DNA from: Amycolatopsis kentuckyensis
Lineage (GTDB): Bacteria; Actinomycetota; Actinomycetes; Mycobacteriales; Pseudonocardiaceae
Direction: 5' to 3'
Assembly: GCF_002155975.1 (NCBI RefSeq)
Contig: NZ_MUMI01000023.1
Span: 29,253 to 93,252, forward strand
DNA: 64,000 bases
Positions 23,742 to 32,928 of this stretch are shown here, piece by piece. Positions within the stretch are counted from its first letter, which is position 1. Each line of letters starts with the position of its first letter. Position numbers and translations under genes: made by a program. A model generated the notes under the pieces. It saw only the letters and a program-made list of their open reading frames with translations. It was not told the origin of the DNA and ran no database searches.

Positions 23742-25154
23742 GTGGAGATCCACATCGACCTGACCGGGACGCGCGGCCACCGCGACGCGATCTACCGGCA
23801 GCTCCGCGCGGCGATCCTGGCCGGCCGGATCCGGCCCGGCGAGGCGCTGCCGCCGACCCGCGAGCTCGCGCAGCGGCTGGCGGTCTCCCGGACGACGGTC
23901 AGCGCGGCCTACGACCGGCTCACCGCCGAGGGCTTCCTCGCCGGGCGCGTCGGCGCGGGCACGTTCGTCACGGCTTCGCCGGTTTCCGCCGAGCCGGTGC
24001 CGGACGTTCCGGGCGTGCGGCCGCTGCCGGAGTGGGACGCCGTCCCGTCGCCGCCCGCGCCGTTCGCCCCGGCGCCGGAGTTCGACTTCCGGCCGGGCGT
24101 CCCCGACCTCGCGCTGTTTCCCTTCGACACCTGGCGACGGCTGATCACGCAGCGGCTGCGCGCCGGCCAGGCCGACCTGATGACCTACGGCGACCCGCAG
24201 GGGCACGCCGGGTTGCGGGCCGAAATCGCCCGGCACGCCGGCGTTTCGCGGGACGTCCGGGCGAGTGCGGCGCAGGTCGTCGTCACCGCCGGCGCCCAGC
24301 AGACGACCGACCTCGTCGCGCGGGTGCTGCTGCGGGCCGGCGACCTCGCCGCCGTCGAGGACCCCGGGTACCCGCCGCCGCGGCTGGTGCTCGGCGCGCG
24401 CGGCGTCCGTGTCGCGCCAGTGCCGGTGGACGCCTCCGGGATCGTCGTCGACGCCATCCCGGCAGGGACGCGGCTGGTGTACGTGACGCCGTCGCACCAA
24501 TACCCGCTCGGCCTGTCGATGTCGCTGGACCGCAGGCTGGAACTGCTCGACTGGGCCGAGCGGAACGACGCGGTGCTCGTCGAGGACGACTACGACACCG
24601 AGTTCCGCTACACCGGACGTCCCTTGGAACCCTTGCACAGCCTGGATTCCCGAGGTCGCGTCGTGTACGTCGGCTCGTTTTCGAAGGTGCTTTCGCCCGC
24701 CCTGCGGCTGGGGTTCCTCATCGCGCCGCCGTCGCTGGTGCCCGCTCTGGTGAAGGCCCGCTACCTCACCGACTGGCACGCGCCGAACGTCGAGCAGGCC
24801 GCGCTGGCGGCGTTCATGGCCGAAGGCGGTTTCGCCCGGCACGTCCGGCGGATGCGGAAGATCTACCGCGCCCGGCACGAACTCCTCACCGCCGTCCTCG
24901 CCCGGGATTTCGCGGACTTCCTGACGCCGTTGCCGTCGACGGCGGGCCTGCACCTGAGCGCGGTTTCCGCGACCGACTGCGGTGGGCTGGTCCGGGCGGC
25001 GCGGCGTCAGGGCGTCCGGCTGTACTCGCTGGGGGACTTCGGGGTGGGGGAGCGGCGGCACGGCCTCGTCTTCGGTTACGGTGCGGTCGCGGCCGAGCGG
25101 ATCGAGCCCGGGCTGGCCCGGCTGCGGGCACTGGCGGACGAAGGAGCGGCATGA
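23742..25154 (+). CDS. MocR/PdxR-type regulator (GntR HTH fused to aminotransferase domain)
   Basis: 470-residue fusion. It has an N-terminal GntR winged helix (about 8-75: LPPTRELAQRLAVSRTTVSAAYDRL), a linker, then a fold-type I aminotransferase domain that binds pyridoxal phosphate through Lys315 in GSFSKVLSP. Proteins of this class usually activate pyridoxal phosphate synthesis or sense amino-acid adducts. No pdx gene is nearby, so the target is unknown. GTG 23742 is favoured: TAGACT at 23729-23734 ends 7 bases before it, predicting a leaderless transcript. The alternative GTG 23718 lies upstream of that box. It overlaps the next gene by 4 bases. Confidence 0.9.
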   Translation: MEIHIDLTGTRGHRDAIYRQLRAAILAGRIRPGEALPPTRELAQRLAVSRTTVSAAYDRLTAEGFLAGRVGAGTFVTASPVSAEPVPDVPGVRPLPEWDAVPSPPAPFAPAPEFDFRPGVPDLALFPFDTWRRLITQRLRAGQADLMTYGDPQGHAGLRAEIARHAGVSRDVRASAAQVVVTAGAQQTTDLVARVLLRAGDLAAVEDPGYPPPRLVLGARGVRVAPVPVDASGIVVDAIPAGTRLVYVTPSHQYPLGLSMSLDRRLELLDWAERNDAVLVEDDYDTEFRYTGRPLEPLHSLDSRGRVVYVGSFSKVLSPALRLGFLIAPPSLVPALVKARYLTDWHAPNVEQAALAAFMAEGGFARHVRRMRKIYRARHELLTAVLARDFADFLTPLPSTAGLHLSAVSATDCGGLVRAARRQGVRLYSLGDFGVGERRHGLVFGYGAVAAERIEPGLARLRALADEGAA

Positions 25155-25597
25155 CCGACGACGTGATGGTGGCGATCGACGCCGGTCTGCGGCAGCACAT
25201 CGGCGGCGACCGCGCCGGTGCGTACGCGACTTTCGCGCAGCTGTGGGCGTCGATCGGCGACGACGGCGACCCGCTGCACCGCGTCGCCTTGGCCCACCAC
25301 ATGGCCGACGTCTGCGACGACCCGGCCGAGGAACTCGAGTGGGACCTGCGGGCCCTGGCCGCGGCCGATTCGCTGACCGACTCGCGGGCCCAGGAGTACC
25401 ACTCGTCCCTGGCCGTCCGCGGCTTCTACCCGTCGCTGCACCTCAACCTGGGCGAGGACTACCGCAAGCTCGGCGACCTGCCCGCGGCCCGCGAACAGCT
25501 GGCACTGGCCCGCGCGCGCCTGGACGCCCTCGGCGACGACGACTACGCGGCGGGGATCCGGCTGGCGCTGGACGGCCTGGCCGACCGGCTCGGCTGA
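25151..25597 (+). CDS. small TPR-like helical protein
   Basis: 148-residue soluble protein, mostly helical, with tetratricopeptide-like pairs (AEELEWDLRALAAADSL, SLHLNLGEDYRKLGDLPAAREQLALARARLDAL). No signal peptide or catalytic motif is seen. ATG 25151 overlaps the stop of the MocR gene (ATGA), so the two are coupled. Such proteins usually mediate protein-protein contacts; a link to the regulator is only suggested by the overlap. Confidence 0.82.
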   Translation: MTDDVMVAIDAGLRQHIGGDRAGAYATFAQLWASIGDDGDPLHRVALAHHMADVCDDPAEELEWDLRALAAADSLTDSRAQEYHSSLAVRGFYPSLHLNLGEDYRKLGDLPAAREQLALARARLDALGDDDYAAGIRLALDGLADRLG

Positions 25598-25619
25598 ATC
25601 GGTACCAATACCACGAAGA

Positions 25620-25648
25620 CGCCCCGTTTGCCGGACTTTCGCGGGGCG
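25620..25648 (+). terminator. hairpin after the MocR-TPR operon
   Basis: CGCCCCG (25620-25626) and CGGGGCG (25642-25648) form a 7-bp stem with a 15-base loop in the 102-base gap between the TPR-like gene and the CBS gene. The stem is short, so confidence is moderate. Confidence 0.45.
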
Positions 25649-25699
25649 CCGAGGGGCCCTAACCTGTGGTGATCCAGCTCACCGACGGGAAGGATCGCC

Positions 25700-26131
25700 A
25701 TGCGGATTGCGGATCTGCTGCGCAAGAAGGGGTCGGCGGTCGCGACGGTCACCCCCGACACGACGGTGACCACGCTGCTGGCCGGACTGGCCGAACACAA
25801 CGTCGGCGCGATGGTGGTCGTCGCCCCGGACGGGTCGATCGCGGGCATCGTCTCGGAACGCGACGTCGTCCGGCGCCTGAACGAACACGGTCCGGCCCTG
25901 CTCGATGGCCCCGTCTCGGAGATCATGACCAAACTGGTGGCGAGCTGCACCCCGGACGACTCGGTGGACCAGCTGTCGGTCCTGATGACGGAGAGGCGCA
26001 TCCGGCACGTCCCGGTCCTCGCCGACGGCCGGCTGGCCGGCATCGTGTCCATCGGCGACGTCGTGAAGAACCGGATGGAACAGCTGGAGCAGAGCCAGGA
26101 ACAGCTGCAGGCCTACATCTCCCAGGGTTAG
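25700..26131 (+). CDS. CBS-pair domain protein
   Basis: 143-residue protein consisting almost only of two CBS domains (about 8-62 and 72-127). The repeated GIVSERDVVRRL / GIVSIGDVVKNR motifs bind adenine nucleotides. A short helical tail (MEQLEQSQEQLQAYISQ) ends it. Stand-alone CBS pairs act as energy or nucleotide sensors that regulate partner enzymes; in actinobacteria several are hypoxia- or stress-linked. ATG 25700 is preceded by GGGAAGGA. The stop overlaps that of the convergent gene in TTAG. Confidence 0.92.
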   Translation: MRIADLLRKKGSAVATVTPDTTVTTLLAGLAEHNVGAMVVVAPDGSIAGIVSERDVVRRLNEHGPALLDGPVSEIMTKLVASCTPDDSVDQLSVLMTERRIRHVPVLADGRLAGIVSIGDVVKNRMEQLEQSQEQLQAYISQG

Positions 26132-26685
26132 TGGCCGGGCCAGCTGTAGGCGTAGCTGAGAGAGAAAGTGCGGTCGATCCAGTCGTCGGCCGGCTCGCCC
26201 GCTCCCGGGCGAGCCGGCGCGACCGCGCGGACCGCGTCCAGTTCGGAGGAGAGGTCCTCGGCGGCGAGCAGGGTGCCGTCGCGGAAGGTCAGTTCGCGGA
26301 CGTCGGTGAACACCCAGGCGGGCCGGAAACCCATGTTGAGGTACGGGCGCTCGGGGAACCGGCCGTGTCCGAGCAGCAGGCGCCCGCTGAACTCCGTGGC
26401 GAGGTTCAGTTTCGTGTAGTGCCAGGCGTGGTCCATGGCGCGCCACCGCGGCCGGACTCGGTCGAGCGGCGGCGGGGTGTCCGCTGCGCCGACGTGGAGG
26501 TCGCGCAGGACCAGCCGCCCGTCCACCACCACGTACCGGGCGACGTGGCCGCGCCAGCAGCCCGTGTGCATCGCCCGCAGTTCGAGGCCGTGGGCGGCCG
26601 GATCGAACAGCCCGGTCCCGTCCACCGCGGTGATCGCGAACCGCTTTCCGCCGAAGCGGACTTCGTCGGACTCCTGTGTGGTCAC
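26128..26685 (-). CDS. hypothetical protein, downstream partner of MuiA-like gene
   Basis: 185-residue soluble protein with no recognised domain. It is rich in beta-strand patterns and aromatic residues (CWRGHVARYVVVDGRLVLRDL, RPRWRAMDHAWHYTKLNL, RPYLNMGFRPAWVFTDV). No signal peptide or cysteine pattern is seen. GTG 26685 has GGGGGA 6 bases upstream. It starts 9 bases after the MuiA-like gene, so the two form an operon and may act together. Confidence 0.78.
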   Translation of the reverse strand: MTTQESDEVRFGGKRFAITAVDGTGLFDPAAHGLELRAMHTGCWRGHVARYVVVDGRLVLRDLHVGAADTPPPLDRVRPRWRAMDHAWHYTKLNLATEFSGRLLLGHGRFPERPYLNMGFRPAWVFTDVRELTFRDGTLLAAEDLSSELDAVRAVAPARPGAGEPADDWIDRTFSLSYAYSWPGH

Positions 26686-26694
26686 GGATTCCCC

Positions 26695-28254
26695 CTATTC
26701 TCGCCAGCCCGAAAGTTCCACGCCCTTCGCGACATCCACGCGGTAGGAGAGCGTCACCACGCCCGTTTCCCCCGGGGCCAAGGTCAGCTTCCACGTGAAT
26801 TCGCCCAATGCCGACGTTTCCACGGGTTCCGGTGAGGTCTTCACGTCCCGCACCGTGATCGTGTCGTCACGGGAGACCGGGGCCTGGTCCAGAACGGTGA
26901 TGGTGGCGGGACGGGGCCCGTGGTTGCCGACGGAGATATTGTACTGCGCCTCGCGCCGCTTCTGTCCCGACAACGTCGCTTTCGAAGCGGTGCGGCGGAC
27001 CAGTTCCCGCTCCACCCGGATCCGGTCGTCGACGCCCAGGGCCAGCTCCAGCTCTTCGCCGGGAGCCCACGGCTCCAGCACCGTCGTCCCGACGAACTCC
27101 GCGTCGTGGAACACCGAAGCGCGGCCGGGCCGCAGGGCGTGCTCCGAGGTGTTCTCCACCGTGGCGCGCAAGTACGCCTCCTCCGCCAGCACCGGCGCCG
27201 TGACGTAACCCAGGTCGGCGGTGAGCGAAAGCTGCGCCAACGTCGTCCGGTGCCCCTGCGCGCCGGACGGCACCGCGACCGGCCGCGACGGCCGGTAGGT
27301 CACCGCCGTCGTGCCCTGCTCGACCGAGGCGAGTTTGGGCGCCATCGCCGGAGCCGCCGGCGCGAACTGCCGTCGGGCGTTCTCCGCGATCCCGTCGGCC
27401 GCGCCCCCGTACGCCGCCGAGGCCACGAATCCGCCCGGCTCCGGGAGGACGCGGTCCAGGTACCACGGCTGGAGTTCCGGCACCACCACCGACACCGCGG
27501 GCCGCGCCGTCGACAGCGCCAGCTCGCACTCCGGCCAGTCCTCGCCGGTGTACTGGCTGACGAGCCCGTACGACACCACGGTGACGTCGGTGCCGCGCAC
27601 CCGGATGTCGTACCCCGGTTCCCAGCTCGCGCCGGGGACCACATAGGACAGTTCCAGCTCCGCTTCCGCGGCGGGGTCCGGGATCTCCAGCTCCACGATC
27701 ACCGAGGTGCTGTCCTGTCCGGACCGGCCGCTGTGCGCCTCGATCCGCCGGTCGAGCGCGGCGAGGTCCTCCCGCAGCCGCGCGATCCGGTCGCTCAGCA
27801 CCCGGCGCGCCTTCAACGCGGAGGCCAGCCGCGCGCTCAGCGCGTCGGTGACTTCGGCGACCCGCGAAGGCTCCGCAGTCCCCGCAGCCAGCGCCTTCGC
27901 GAAGCTGCCGCCGCTGCGCTTCGCCAGCGAAGTCAGCAGATCCACCTTCATCGTTTCGGCCGCTTCGTCGTCCAGGACGCCGTCGAGCGTCGCCTGATCG
28001 GCCCGCCGTTGCTCGACGAGTGCCTCCAACGCCGCGTCGGCCGGGGCCGCGTGCCACTCGGTGCGCACGTCGACGCCGGTGATCAGCGCGGGCCCGCTGC
28101 CGGTGACGCGCACCGAGCCCGGGTCGAGAGCCGGGGGCAGCCCGGCGAAGGTGAGGCGCGGCCCGCCGTCGAGCGGAGCCTTGCCCCGGCGGGTGATCCG
28201 CGCCTGCTGGGGGTAGACGGTCACGGCGGTGATCGGCGCTTCGACGGTCGGCAT
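26695..28254 (-). CDS. MuiA family (DUF4139) protein
   Basis: 519-residue protein of the family named after a Pseudomonas mucoidy inhibitor; biochemical function is not established. The N-terminal DUF4140 strand region (residues 5-70: ITAVTVYPQQARITRRG) is followed by a coiled coil (about 80-190) with many Arg/Glu/Ala. The DUF4139 beta-rich C-terminal domain (about 190-519: YDIRVRGTDVTVVSYGLVSQYTGEDW) comes last. No signal peptide is present. ATG 28254 has TAACGT ending 7 bases before it, consistent with a leaderless transcript; a GGAGG lies too close (1 base) to act as a normal Shine-Dalgarno. It is followed by a co-transcribed hypothetical gene. Confidence 0.88.
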   Translation of the reverse strand: MPTVEAPITAVTVYPQQARITRRGKAPLDGGPRLTFAGLPPALDPGSVRVTGSGPALITGVDVRTEWHAAPADAALEALVEQRRADQATLDGVLDDEAAETMKVDLLTSLAKRSGGSFAKALAAGTAEPSRVAEVTDALSARLASALKARRVLSDRIARLREDLAALDRRIEAHSGRSGQDSTSVIVELEIPDPAAEAELELSYVVPGASWEPGYDIRVRGTDVTVVSYGLVSQYTGEDWPECELALSTARPAVSVVVPELQPWYLDRVLPEPGGFVASAAYGGAADGIAENARRQFAPAAPAMAPKLASVEQGTTAVTYRPSRPVAVPSGAQGHRTTLAQLSLTADLGYVTAPVLAEEAYLRATVENTSEHALRPGRASVFHDAEFVGTTVLEPWAPGEELELALGVDDRIRVERELVRRTASKATLSGQKRREAQYNISVGNHGPRPATITVLDQAPVSRDDTITVRDVKTSPEPVETSALGEFTWKLTLAPGETGVVTLSYRVDVAKGVELSGWRE

Positions 28255-28338
28255 GCCTCCGACGTTAGTCTCTTGACACCCCCGCGGGCGGACCGGAAGT
28301 GTCTTCAGTCGTCCGCTTCGCCCGGCTTGGGGGTTTGA

Positions 28339-30135
28339 GTGAAAGCCGCAGTCCTGCTCGCCGCCGTCCTCGCGCTGCCGCTGACCGCGGGCGTCGCCGA
28401 AGCCGCGCCACCGGCCCCGGTGTTCACCGGCGGCCAGGCGCAACCGGTGTTCGACCCGGCCGACGTCGTCCGCGAAGACGTCTGGGTCACCGCGCCCGTC
28501 GACAGCGACCACGACGGCGCCGACGACCTCGTGCACGCCCAGGTCGTGCGCCCGCGCGCCACCCAGCAGGGCCTGAAGGTGCCCGTCGTCTACCAGGCCA
28601 GCCCGTACTACGCCGGCGGCAACGACGTCGCGAACCACGACGTCGACGTCGAGCTGTACGCGCCGGGGTACGCCCGTGGCCCGGCAGGCCCGCGCGTCGC
28701 CGCGCACGGCGTCGGCCCGGCCACCCCGATCAACTGGCGCTACCAGGACTACTTCACCGCGCGCGGGTTCGCCGTCGTCTACGGCGAATCGCTCGGCAGC
28801 GGGCTCTCCACCGGCTGCCCGACCACCGGTGACGTCAACGAGACGATCGGCGCCCGCTCGGTCGTCGACTGGCTCAACGGCCGGACCTCCGCGCGGGACG
28901 CGAACGGTGCCGCGGCGAAGGCGGACTGGACGACGGGCAAGACCGGCATGATGGGCGTGTCCTACAACGGGACCCTGCCCAACGCCGTCGCGAGCACCGG
29001 CGTCGAAGGCCTCGAGACGATCGTGCCGATCGCGGCCATCTCCAGCTGGTACGAGTACTACCGCAACGACGGCGCGGTCGTCGCGGCCGGCGGGTTCCAG
29101 GGCGAAGACGCCGACGTGCTCGCCGAGTACGTCTACACCCGCGCCGACCGGGCGGTCTGCCGCCCGGTGATCGACGGGCTGACCCGCGACCAGGACCGGG
29201 TCACCGGCGACTACACGCCGTTCTGGGACGTCCGCAACTACCGCAACGACGTCGGCAAGGTGCGCGCGTCGGTGCTCGCGGTGCACGGCCTCAACGACTG
29301 GAACGTCAAGACCGAGCAGGTCGCGACCTGGTACGAGGCGCTCAAGGCCCGCGGCGTCGAGCACAAGATCTGGCTGCACCAGTCCGGGCACGCGGACCCG
29401 TACTCGCTGCGCCGCGACGTCTGGCTCGCGACGCTGAACAAGTGGCTGTCGCACTACCTCTACGGCATCGACAACGGCATCCAGAACGAGCCGAAGGCGA
29501 CGATCCAGCGCGAGGACAAGTCGTGGGCCGACGAGGCCGACTGGCCGGCGCCGGGCACCGCCGACGTCCGCGTGTACCCGTGGCCGGGCGGCCGCTCGAA
29601 GGGCACGATCGACACCCGCAACCCGGTGCCGGGCACGGCGGCCGTCGAAACCCTCGCCGACGACTCGTCGAAGACGATCGAGCAGCTGGCCGGGCTCGCT
29701 TCCTCCGGCAACCGCCTGCTGTACGCGACTCTGGCGGCGAAGCAGGCCGTCCGGCTCTCCGGCACGGTTCGCGCCGACCTGGCGCTGGCGTTCGACCGGC
29801 CCGCGGCGAACGTCTCGGCGATCCTGCTCGACCGCGCCCCCGACGGCACGTCCCACGTGATCAGCCGCGGCTGGACCGACCCGCAGAACCGCACGTCGCC
29901 CGCCCGCACCGAGCCGATCACGCCGGGGCAGACCTACCGGATCGGCGTCGACCTGATGCCGAAGGACTACGTCATCGCGGCGGGCCACCGGCTCGAGGTC
30001 CTGGTCGCCTCCAGCGACCACGACTACACGCTGCGGCCGAAGCCGGGCGCGGGGCTCGCGCTCGACCTCACGAAGACGTCGGTCACGCTCCCAGTGACGG
30101 GCGGCAAGCCGGCGCTGCGGGCCGCGTTCGGCTGA
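28339..30135 (+). CDS. secreted Xaa-Pro dipeptidyl-peptidase (S15)
   Basis: 598-residue exported serine peptidase that removes Xaa-Pro dipeptides. It has a signal peptide (about 1-22, ending AEAAP), a CocE/NonD alpha/beta hydrolase domain and a C-terminal jelly-roll (about 400-598). The nucleophile is Ser208 in GVSYNG, the acid is Asp320 in LNDWNV and the base is His351 in QSGHADP. GTG 28339 is preceded by GGGGG. An unusually hydrophilic N-terminal region with DSDHDGADDL (possible calcium-binding loop) is present. It overlaps the following YdcF-like gene in TGATG, so they share a transcript. Confidence 0.93.
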   Translation: MKAAVLLAAVLALPLTAGVAEAAPPAPVFTGGQAQPVFDPADVVREDVWVTAPVDSDHDGADDLVHAQVVRPRATQQGLKVPVVYQASPYYAGGNDVANHDVDVELYAPGYARGPAGPRVAAHGVGPATPINWRYQDYFTARGFAVVYGESLGSGLSTGCPTTGDVNETIGARSVVDWLNGRTSARDANGAAAKADWTTGKTGMMGVSYNGTLPNAVASTGVEGLETIVPIAAISSWYEYYRNDGAVVAAGGFQGEDADVLAEYVYTRADRAVCRPVIDGLTRDQDRVTGDYTPFWDVRNYRNDVGKVRASVLAVHGLNDWNVKTEQVATWYEALKARGVEHKIWLHQSGHADPYSLRRDVWLATLNKWLSHYLYGIDNGIQNEPKATIQREDKSWADEADWPAPGTADVRVYPWPGGRSKGTIDTRNPVPGTAAVETLADDSSKTIEQLAGLASSGNRLLYATLAAKQAVRLSGTVRADLALAFDRPAANVSAILLDRAPDGTSHVISRGWTDPQNRTSPARTEPITPGQTYRIGVDLMPKDYVIAAGHRLEVLVASSDHDYTLRPKPGAGLALDLTKTSVTLPVTGGKPALRAAFG

Positions 30136-30800
30136 TGCTGCCGGAGCACCTCCGGGCCGACGTCCGCACGTTGTGGGACTACCACGACTTGCGGCACGAG
30201 CCGCGGCGGTCGGATGCCGGGATCGGGCTGGGCAGCCGCGATCCCGGCGTGGCCGTCCACGCGGCGGAGCTGTTCCACGCCGGCTGCTTCCCGCTGCTCG
30301 TGTTCACCGGCGCCAACGCCCCGACGACAGTGGCCCGCTTCCCGCGCGGCGAAGCGGTCCACTACCGCGAGATCGCGTTGGACCTCGGGGTGCCGGACGA
30401 GGCGATCCTGGTCGAACCCGAGGCCCGTCACACGGGGGAGAACATCGTGTTCACCCGCCGGCTGCTGGCCGGCCGTGCCGTTCGGTCCGTGACGCTGGTG
30501 ACTCGGCCGTACCAGCAGCGCCGCGCGTACGCGACGGCCAAGCGGCTCTGGCCCGAAGTCGACGTGGTGTGCGCGTCGAAGGCGGCGTCGTTCGAAGACC
30601 ACCTCAGCGCGGAAGAAGACGCCGAGCGCGTGATCGGCATGCTCGTCGGCGAGACCCAGCGGATCACCGAGTACGCGGAGCGGGGCTTCGCGATCCCGCA
30701 GCGCGTTCCCGCCGAGGTCGAGCGGGCGTTCCACCGGCTGGTCGAAGCCGGGTTCACGCAGCGGCTCGTCACTTTCCGCGGCGAGGGTGACTCAATGTAA
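30135..30800 (+). CDS. YdcF family (DUF218) protein
   Basis: 221-residue protein of the YdcF group: GLGSRDPGVAVHAAELF, LLVFTGAN and the acidic NIVFTRRLL motif place it there. Members bind nucleotide or are linked to cell-envelope metabolism; the reaction is unknown. No membrane segment or signal peptide is visible, so it is the cytoplasmic form. ATG 30135 overlaps the stop of the S15 peptidase gene. Confidence 0.88.
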   Translation: MLPEHLRADVRTLWDYHDLRHEPRRSDAGIGLGSRDPGVAVHAAELFHAGCFPLLVFTGANAPTTVARFPRGEAVHYREIALDLGVPDEAILVEPEARHTGENIVFTRRLLAGRAVRSVTLVTRPYQQRRAYATAKRLWPEVDVVCASKAASFEDHLSAEEDAERVIGMLVGETQRITEYAERGFAIPQRVPAEVERAFHRLVEAGFTQRLVTFRGEGDSM

Positions 30801-30857
30801 CGGTTTCCGCAGGTCAGGCGACTTACCGGCGTTCTATCCGCTGCGAGAGGACCCGCC

Positions 30858-32255
30858 ATGACCTCGACCGCCGAACCCACCCTGGAGAGCCTGCGCACCC
30901 AGCTGTCCGGAGCCGTGCTGACCGACGGCGACCCCGGCTACGACACCGCCCGGTCGGTCTGGAACGGGGAGATCGACCGGCACCCCGCGGTGGTGGTGCG
31001 GCCCGCCGGGCCCGAGGACGTGGCGACGGCGCTCGCGTACGCCCGCGAAGCCGGCCTCGACGTCTCGGTGCGCGGCGGCGGGCACAACTTCGGCGGCGCC
31101 GCGGTCGTCGACGGTGGTCTCTGCCTCGACCTGAGCTCCCTGACCGCGATCACGGTCGACCCGGACCACCGGACCGCGCGCTGCGGCGGCGGGACGACCT
31201 GGGCGGAACTCGACGCCGCCACGCAGGCGTACGCGCTCGCGGTGCCGGGCGGCACGGTCAGCCACACCGGCGTCGGCGGCCTCACCCTCGGCGGCGGGTT
31301 CGGCTGGCTCACCGCCAAGCACGGCCTGTCCTGCGACAACCTGCTCTCGGCCGAGGTCGTCACCGCCGACGGCGAGATCCTGCGCGCGTCGGCCGAGGAG
31401 CACGCCGACCTGTTCTGGGCGCTGCGCGGCGGCGGCGGCAACTTCGGCGTCGTCACCGAGTTCGAGTTCCGGCTGCACCCGGTCGGCCCGATCGTCCACC
31501 TGGGACTGTTCTTCTGGGGGCTCGAGGACGGCGTGGCCGCGCTGCGCCAGGCTCGCGAAGTGCTCGAGACGCTGCCCGCCGAGATGGGCGTGCTCGTCGC
31601 CGGGCTCAACGCGCCACCCGCGCCGTTCGTGCCCGAAGCCCACCACTTCCGGCCCGGCTACGCCCTGCTGATCGCCGGATTCGCGGGGGAGGAGCAGCAC
31701 GCCGAGGCGATCCGGCCGGCGCGGTCGGGGCCGGCGCCGCTGTTCGAGTTCGTCTCGCCGATACCGTACGTCGAGCTGCAGAAGATGATCGACGACGCCG
31801 CGCCGTGGGGCATCCTCGGCTACGAGAAGGCGGCCTTCGCCGACGGGTTCACCGACGAGGTCATCGACGTGATCGCGGACTTCCTGCCGCGCAAGAGCTC
31901 GCCGATGTCGATCATGCCGATCTTCCCGCTGCGCGGGGCGTTCGCCGCGGCCGCCGACGACGGCACGGCGTTCGGCGGGGCCCGGCGGACCTGCCTGGCC
32001 GTGAACATCGCCGCGATCGCCCCCGAACCGGAGCCGTTCGCGGCCGACCGGGCGTGGGTGCGGGAGTTCTGGGCGGCGTTGGCGCCGTTGTCGGACAACG
32101 TGGGCGGCTACGTCAACTTCATGGCCGAGTACGAAGCCGACCGCGTCCGGACGTCCTACGGCCCCGGCAAGTACGAGCGGCTGGCCCGGATCAAGGCCGC
32201 GTACGACCCGCGGAACGTCTTCCACCACAACGCGAACATCCCGCCCGCGCCGTGA
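30858..32255 (+). CDS. FAD-linked oxidoreductase, berberine bridge enzyme-like
   Basis: 465-residue VAO-fold flavoenzyme that oxidises an alcohol or sugar-like substrate with oxygen. The PCMH FAD-binding domain lies at about 45-215. His76 in RGGGHNFGG is the expected site of covalent 8-alpha attachment. The second, cysteinyl attachment site of bicovalent members is replaced here (GTVSHTGVGG), so a single covalent link is predicted. The BBE-type C-terminal motif YGPGKYERLARIKAAYDP with NVFHHNANI is present. ATG 30858 has GAGAGGA upstream. It converges on the two-component regulator gene with a 4-base gap. The natural substrate is unknown. Confidence 0.92.
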   Translation: MTSTAEPTLESLRTQLSGAVLTDGDPGYDTARSVWNGEIDRHPAVVVRPAGPEDVATALAYAREAGLDVSVRGGGHNFGGAAVVDGGLCLDLSSLTAITVDPDHRTARCGGGTTWAELDAATQAYALAVPGGTVSHTGVGGLTLGGGFGWLTAKHGLSCDNLLSAEVVTADGEILRASAEEHADLFWALRGGGGNFGVVTEFEFRLHPVGPIVHLGLFFWGLEDGVAALRQAREVLETLPAEMGVLVAGLNAPPAPFVPEAHHFRPGYALLIAGFAGEEQHAEAIRPARSGPAPLFEFVSPIPYVELQKMIDDAAPWGILGYEKAAFADGFTDEVIDVIADFLPRKSSPMSIMPIFPLRGAFAAAADDGTAFGGARRTCLAVNIAAIAPEPEPFAADRAWVREFWAALAPLSDNVGGYVNFMAEYEADRVRTSYGPGKYERLARIKAAYDPRNVFHHNANIPPAP

Positions 32256-32259
32256 GGGA

Positions 32260-32928
32260 TCAGCCGGCGAGGCCCGCCCGGTAGGCGAACGCGACCGCCT
32301 GCGCGCGGTCGCGCAGCCCGGCCTTGGCGAACAGGTGGTTCACGTGGGTCTTCACGGTCGCCTCGCTCACCACCAGCGCGCGGGCGATCTCGGTGTTCGA
32401 CAGGCCCGCCGCGATCAGCCGCAGCACCTCGATTTCGCGGGTGGTCAGGCCTTCGACCTCCTGGACGCGCGGCGGGGTGCTGCGGGCGGCGGCTTCGACG
32501 AGCCGCCGCTGCAGCTCCCCGTCCACTGTGGACTGACCGGCGGCGGCCGAGCGCAGCGCCCGCGCGATGGACTCGGCGTCGGCGTCCTTGGTCAGGAACC
32601 CGCGGGCGCCGGCGCGCAGTGCGGCCAGCAGCGACTCGTCGTCGGCATACGTGGTGAGCACGACGACCTCGGTGCCCGGGTGCTCGGCGCGGATCCGCGC
32701 GGTGGTCTCCACCCCGTCGCAGCGCGGCATCCGCAGGTCCACCAGCACGACGTCGGGGTGGTGCTCGGCGACGAGGCCGAGCGCGGCCAGGCCGTCGGCG
32801 GCGGCGCCGACCACCTCGACACCGGGCAGCAGCCCGAGCAGCGTGACCAGGCCTTCCCGGACCACCGCCTGGTCGTCGGCCAGCACGACGCGCAGCGTCA
32901 CGCCGGCACCGTCAGGTGAATCCGCCAT
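32260..32928 (-). CDS. NarL/FixJ-type response regulator
   Basis: 222-residue two-component regulator. The receiver domain (about 12-130) has the phosphoacceptor Asp64 (VVLVDLRMP) and acidic pocket Asp18-Asp19. The LuxR-type helix-turn-helix follows (about 155-215: LTTREIEVLRLIAAGLSNTEIARALVVSEATVKTHVNHL). ATG 32928 has GGGGGAGG directly upstream and is preferred; GTG 32901, overlapping the kinase stop, would shorten it by 9 residues. It overlaps the kinase gene and is its cognate partner. Confidence 0.93.
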   Translation of the reverse strand: MADSPDGAGVTLRVVLADDQAVVREGLVTLLGLLPGVEVVGAAADGLAALGLVAEHHPDVVLVDLRMPRCDGVETTARIRAEHPGTEVVVLTTYADDESLLAALRAGARGFLTKDADAESIARALRSAAAGQSTVDGELQRRLVEAAARSTPPRVQEVEGLTTREIEVLRLIAAGLSNTEIARALVVSEATVKTHVNHLFAKAGLRDRAQAVAFAYRAGLAG

